A stretch of DNA of 64,000 bases, from positions 1 to 64,000 of the forward strand of contig NZ_CBFHHE010000009.1 of assembly GCF_965655635.1 (NCBI RefSeq), in the 5' to 3' direction. Positions 61,109-64,000 of the stretch are shown here, piece after piece. A program made the position numbers and the translations under genes. The notes under the pieces are model-generated. The model was given only the letters and a program-made list of their open reading frames with translations. It did no database searches and had not been told where the DNA came from. Source of the stretch: Nereida sp965655635 (GTDB lineage Bacteria; Pseudomonadota; Alphaproteobacteria; Rhodobacterales; Rhodobacteraceae). Numbering within the stretch: position 1 is the first letter of the stretch; each line of letters starts with the position of its first letter.

Positions 61109-64000
61109 TTAGCTACAGCCGGATGTGCCGCCGCAGGTGTTGCACTTCATACAGGTGCCGTTGCGCACCAGCGTGTAGTTGCCGCACTCGCCGCAGGCCT
61201 CACCCTCATAGCCTTGCATCTTCGCTTTGGCACGGGCGTCCATCTGTACACCGCCACCTGCGACAGCCGCTTCGGCTACGGCCACGCCAGTTGCGCCATC
61301 AGCCACCACAGGGGTTACTGGCGCCACAGACGCTGTCTCGGTCATGCCCATTTGGCCGCCCTGCAACACAGTCAACTCTTGGGGCAAACGCTTGCGCAGA
61401 TAGCCTGTTGAGCTGATTGTCTTGAGCGCTTCAAGGGTGCGCGTCGCAGCAGTGTCAGACACTTCTTTAACGTTGCTCACGCCCTCTTGCTCACCGCGGC
61501 CGATATCATCAAATGTGGCGCCTTCAGGCTTCACATGGGCAAGATCGGTACGGTCAAGATATGACACAGCCAATTCGCGGAAGATGTAATCCAGCACGGA
61601 TGTAGCGTTCTTGATGCTGTCGTTGCCTTGGACCATGCCCGCAGGCTCAAACTTGGTGAAGGTAAACGCATCGACGAACTCCTCAAGCGGCACACCATAT
61701 TGCAAACCAACAGACACCGCGATGGCGAAGTTGTTCATCATAGCGCGGAAGCCCGCCCCCTCTTTGTGCATATCGATGAAGATTTCACCAAGGTTGCCAT
61801 CTGCGTACTCACCCGTGCGCAGATACACTTTGTGCCCACCCACGTTGGCTTTTTGGGTATAGCCCTTGCGGCGCTGTGGCATCTTTTCGCGGTGCGATTT
61901 GATGACCTCTTTGACTACAACCTTCTCGATGATCTTTTCGGCGATCACTTGTGCTTTCTCCATGGTGGAGCCGTTTTCAAGTACATCAGCCGCCTCATCA
62001 TCATCCTCGACCAAGGCCGCAGCAAGCGGCTGGCTGAGTTTTGAGCCGTCACGGTACAGCGCGTTCGCTTTCACACCCAAGGACCAAGACAGCTCATAGG
62101 CTTTCTGGCAGTCCTCGATCGTAGCATCGTTTGGCATGTTGATCGTCTTGCTGATCGCGCCAGAGATGAACGACTGGGCAGCGGCCATCATGGTGATGTG
62201 GCTGTCGACGCTCAGGAAACGCTCGCCTTTCTTGCCACACGGGTTGGCACAATCGAAGATCGCATAGTGCTCTTTCTTCAAGTGTGGCGCACCCTCTAGG
62301 GTCATCGTTCCGCAAACGTGGTCGTTGGCTGCGTTGATGTCCGCTTTGGTGAAGCCCAAGTGCGTCAACAGATCAAACGTTGGATCAGCAAGCTTGTCCT
62401 GCGGAATACCCAGGACATTGGTGCAGAACTCTGCGCCCAAGGTCCACTGGTTGAACACAAAGCGGATGTCGAAGGCTGATGCCAACGCAGCTTCCACTTT
62501 TTCAAGCTCGGCTTGGCCGAAACCATGACCGATAAGTGCAGTGTGGTTGATGCCCGGCGCGTTGCCCATTGAGGCGTGACCAACAGCGTAGCTGACGATC
62601 TCTTCGATCTGCGCGCTGCCGTAGCCAAGCTTTTCAAGGGCTGCTGGTACAGAGCGGTTGATGATCTTGAAGTAACCACCGCCCGCAAGCTTCTTGAATT
62701 TCACCAGTGCGAAGTCTGGCTCAATGCCTGTGGTATCACAATCCATGACCAAGCCGATTGTGCCTGTTGGTGCAACAACTGTGGCTTGGGCGTTGCGGTA
62801 ACCGTGGGCTTCGCCAAGGCTCAGCGCTTCGTCCCATGCGGATTGCGCCAATTCGATCAAGCTTTTGTCTGGGCAGGACGCGTGGTCCAATGCAACTGGC
62901 TTGATCTCAAGGTTCTCATAGCCGTCTGTCTTGCCGTAGGCCGCTGTGCGGTGGTTACGGATGACGCGCAGCATGTGGTCTGCGTTCTTTTTGTACCCTG
63001 GGAACGGACCCAACTCACCGGCCATTTCCGCGGATGTGGCATAGCTGACGCCAGTCATGATTGCAGTCAACGCACCGCAAAGCGCACGGCCTTCATCACT
63101 GTCATAAGAGTAGCCCATATTCATCAGCAAACCGCCGATGTTTGCATAGCCCAAACCAAGTGTGCGGAAGTCATATGAGCGTTGCGCGATCTCTTTGGAC
63201 GGGAACTGCGCCATCATCACAGACACCTCAAGGGTGACCGTCCACAGACGGCACGCGTGCATGTAGTCTTCTGACTGGAACACACCGTCCTTGAGAAACG
63301 TCAGCAGGTTCATGGATGCAAGGTTACAGGCCGTGTCATCAAGGAACATGTACTCTGAACACGGGTTGGAACCACGAATTTCACCGTCTTCTGGGCAAGT
63401 GTGCCACGCGTTAACTGTGTCGTGGTATTGGATGCCCGGATCGGCACAGGCCCAAGCTGCGTGGCCTACTTTTTCCCACAAATCGCGGGCTTGGACGGTT
63501 TTGAAAACTTTACCGTCTGTGCGGTTGATCAAATCCCATGTGCCATCTGCTTCAACGGCCTTCAGGAACGCATCAGTCACGCGGATCGAGTTGTTCGAGT
63601 TCTGACCAGATACAGAGTTATAGGCTTCTGAATCCCAATCCGTGTCGTATGTGGGGAACTCAATCGAGGTGTGGCCTTGCTTTGCGTAATCCAGAACGCG
63701 CTTGATGTATGTCTCGGGGATCGCAACTTTCTTGGCGGACTTCACCGCTTCCTTCAGTTGTGGGTTGGTCTTTGGATCATAGGCATCCTCTTGCGAGCCG
63801 TCCCATGCTTTGATCGCCGCAAAAATCGCGTTGAGCTTTTGCTCGTGCATTTTTGAGCCAGCAACGATGGATGCTACTTTTTGCTCTTCAAGCACCTTCC
63901 ACTCGATGAACTCTTCAATATCAGGGTGGTCCGCATCGACGATAACCATCTTGGCCGCGCGGCGTGTTGTGCCACCAGACTTGATCGCACCTGCAGCGCG
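61109..64000 (-). CDS. nrdJ: Vitamin B12-dependent ribonucleotide reductase (3' part)
   Basis: The frame is open to the window edge; the last 963 residues are present. This class II enzyme reduces ribonucleotides using adenosylcobalamin, without oxygen dependence. NPCSEYMFLDDTACNLASMN carries the family NxCxE active-site pattern; DCDTTGIEPDF and PTGTIGLVMDCDTTGIE (PTGTIG loop) are typical. The C-terminus ACGECGNYTLVRNGTCMKC is the cysteine-rich, zinc-ribbon-like end. Its B12 need fits the cobA-cobB-cobK-cbiD genes in the same window. Confidence 0.95.
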   Translation of the reverse strand, partial: RAAGAIKSGGTTRRAAKMVIVDADHPDIEEFIEWKVLEEQKVASIVAGSKMHEQKLNAIFAAIKAWDGSQEDAYDPKTNPQLKEAVKSAKKVAIPETYIKRVLDYAKQGHTSIEFPTYDTDWDSEAYNSVSGQNSNNSIRVTDAFLKAVEADGTWDLINRTDGKVFKTVQARDLWEKVGHAAWACADPGIQYHDTVNAWHTCPEDGEIRGSNPCSEYMFLDDTACNLASMNLLTFLKDGVFQSEDYMHACRLWTVTLEVSVMMAQFPSKEIAQRSYDFRTLGLGYANIGGLLMNMGYSYDSDEGRALCGALTAIMTGVSYATSAEMAGELGPFPGYKKNADHMLRVIRNHRTAAYGKTDGYENLEIKPVALDHASCPDKSLIELAQSAWDEALSLGEAHGYRNAQATVVAPTGTIGLVMDCDTTGIEPDFALVKFKKLAGGGYFKIINRSVPAALEKLGYGSAQIEEIVSYAVGHASMGNAPGINHTALIGHGFGQAELEKVEAALASAFDIRFVFNQWTLGAEFCTNVLGIPQDKLADPTFDLLTHLGFTKADINAANDHVCGTMTLEGAPHLKKEHYAIFDCANPCGKKGERFLSVDSHITMMAAAQSFISGAISKTINMPNDATIEDCQKAYELSWSLGVKANALYRDGSKLSQPLAAALVEDDDEAADVLENGSTMEKAQVIAEKIIEKVVVKEVIKSHREKMPQRRKGYTQKANVGGHKVYLRTGEYADGNLGEIFIDMHKEGAGFRAMMNNFAIAVSVGLQYGVPLEEFVDAFTFTKFEPAGMVQGNDSIKNATSVLDYIFRELAVSYLDRTDLAHVKPEGATFDDIGRGEQEGVSNVKEVSDTAATRTLEALKTISSTGYLRKRLPQELTVLQGGQMGMTETASVAPVTPVVADGATGVAVAEAAVAGGGVQMDARAKAKMQGYEGEACGECGNYTLVRNGTCMKCNTCGGTSGCS

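Noticed and set aside
1..64000. CRISPR arrays, rRNA genes, insertion sequences, prophage modules
   Set aside because: No regular short repeats with spacers, no rRNA-like sequence and no transposase, integrase or phage structural genes apart from the GTA-like scar were seen.

Overview
The window is a 64 kb piece of an alphaproteobacterial chromosome, almost certainly from the Roseobacter group of the Rhodobacteraceae. The evidence is the set of gene neighbourhoods (fabD-fabG-acpP-fabF-mltG; rpmF-plsX-fabH-ihfA-merR; scpA-scpB-nagZ-SPOR-argS), a DksA with a single cysteine, a long two-domain dCTP deaminase, OlsB, and a B12-dependent ribonucleotide reductase. Genes are dense and often overlap by 4 nt. 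There is no insertion sequence, CRISPR array, rRNA or prophage. One assembly gap of exactly 100 N lies inside ilvB, so the sequence is a draft.

Layout. 1-7.2 kb: the 3' end of the pyruvate dehydrogenase E2 gene, then a leftward block fabD, fabG, acpP, fabF, mltG, a small chimeric ORF and cysE. The chimeric ORF looks like the scar of a deleted gene transfer agent (GTA) cluster: its C-terminal half matches the end of GTA gp15 and its N-terminal half resembles the small first GTA gene. 7.3-15.9 kb: a cytochrome b561-YceI fusion, an esterase, a broken alkA, and a divergent cobalamin block (cobK-cbiD leftward; cobA-cobB-MFS rightward). 15.1-24.4 kb: cysS-cimA-squalene-synthase-fold operon, a frameshifted aminotransferase, an ABC-F ATPase, olsB, msrB, an acetyltransferase and bamE. 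24.5-31.7 kb: yceD, paiB, a frameshifted peptide-binding protein, then rpmF-plsX-fabH-ihfA-merR and tRNA-Pro(GGG). 31.7-42.9 kb: dcd, a 53-residue ORF, scpB-scpA-nagZ-SPOR, argS, dgt, an A-type Fe-S carrier, xth, an FAD monooxygenase and dksA. 43.1-48.9 kb: a MoxR ATPase, a DUF2927 lipoprotein, a 57-residue membrane protein and a VWA protein as one cluster, then an M48 protease and a PIN protein. 48.9-57.6 kb: rlmI, edd-eda (Entner-Doudoroff), glnE with a coupled 90-residue ORF, an RDD protein and bpt. 57.6-61 kb: a luxR remnant, then ilvBN with a clear attenuator (leader peptide containing Val-Val-Val-Ile followed by an intrinsic terminator). 61.1-64 kb: the 3' part of nrdJ.

Themes. Type II fatty-acid synthesis is split between two loci (fabD/G/acpP/F and plsX/fabH). 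Branched-chain amino-acid supply appears twice (cimA, ilvBN). Cobalamin synthesis genes share the window with a B12-dependent reductase. The window carries an unusual number of lesions: a GTA scar, a nonsense codon in alkA, single-base frameshifts in two genes, a probable frameshift in a small secreted protein and a luxR deletion scar. Some may be draft errors; the two deletion-type scars cannot be explained by a single base error. A dispersed element with the core CTTCTTTTGT, in its best copies followed by AAATATC, occurs in several intergenic regions.
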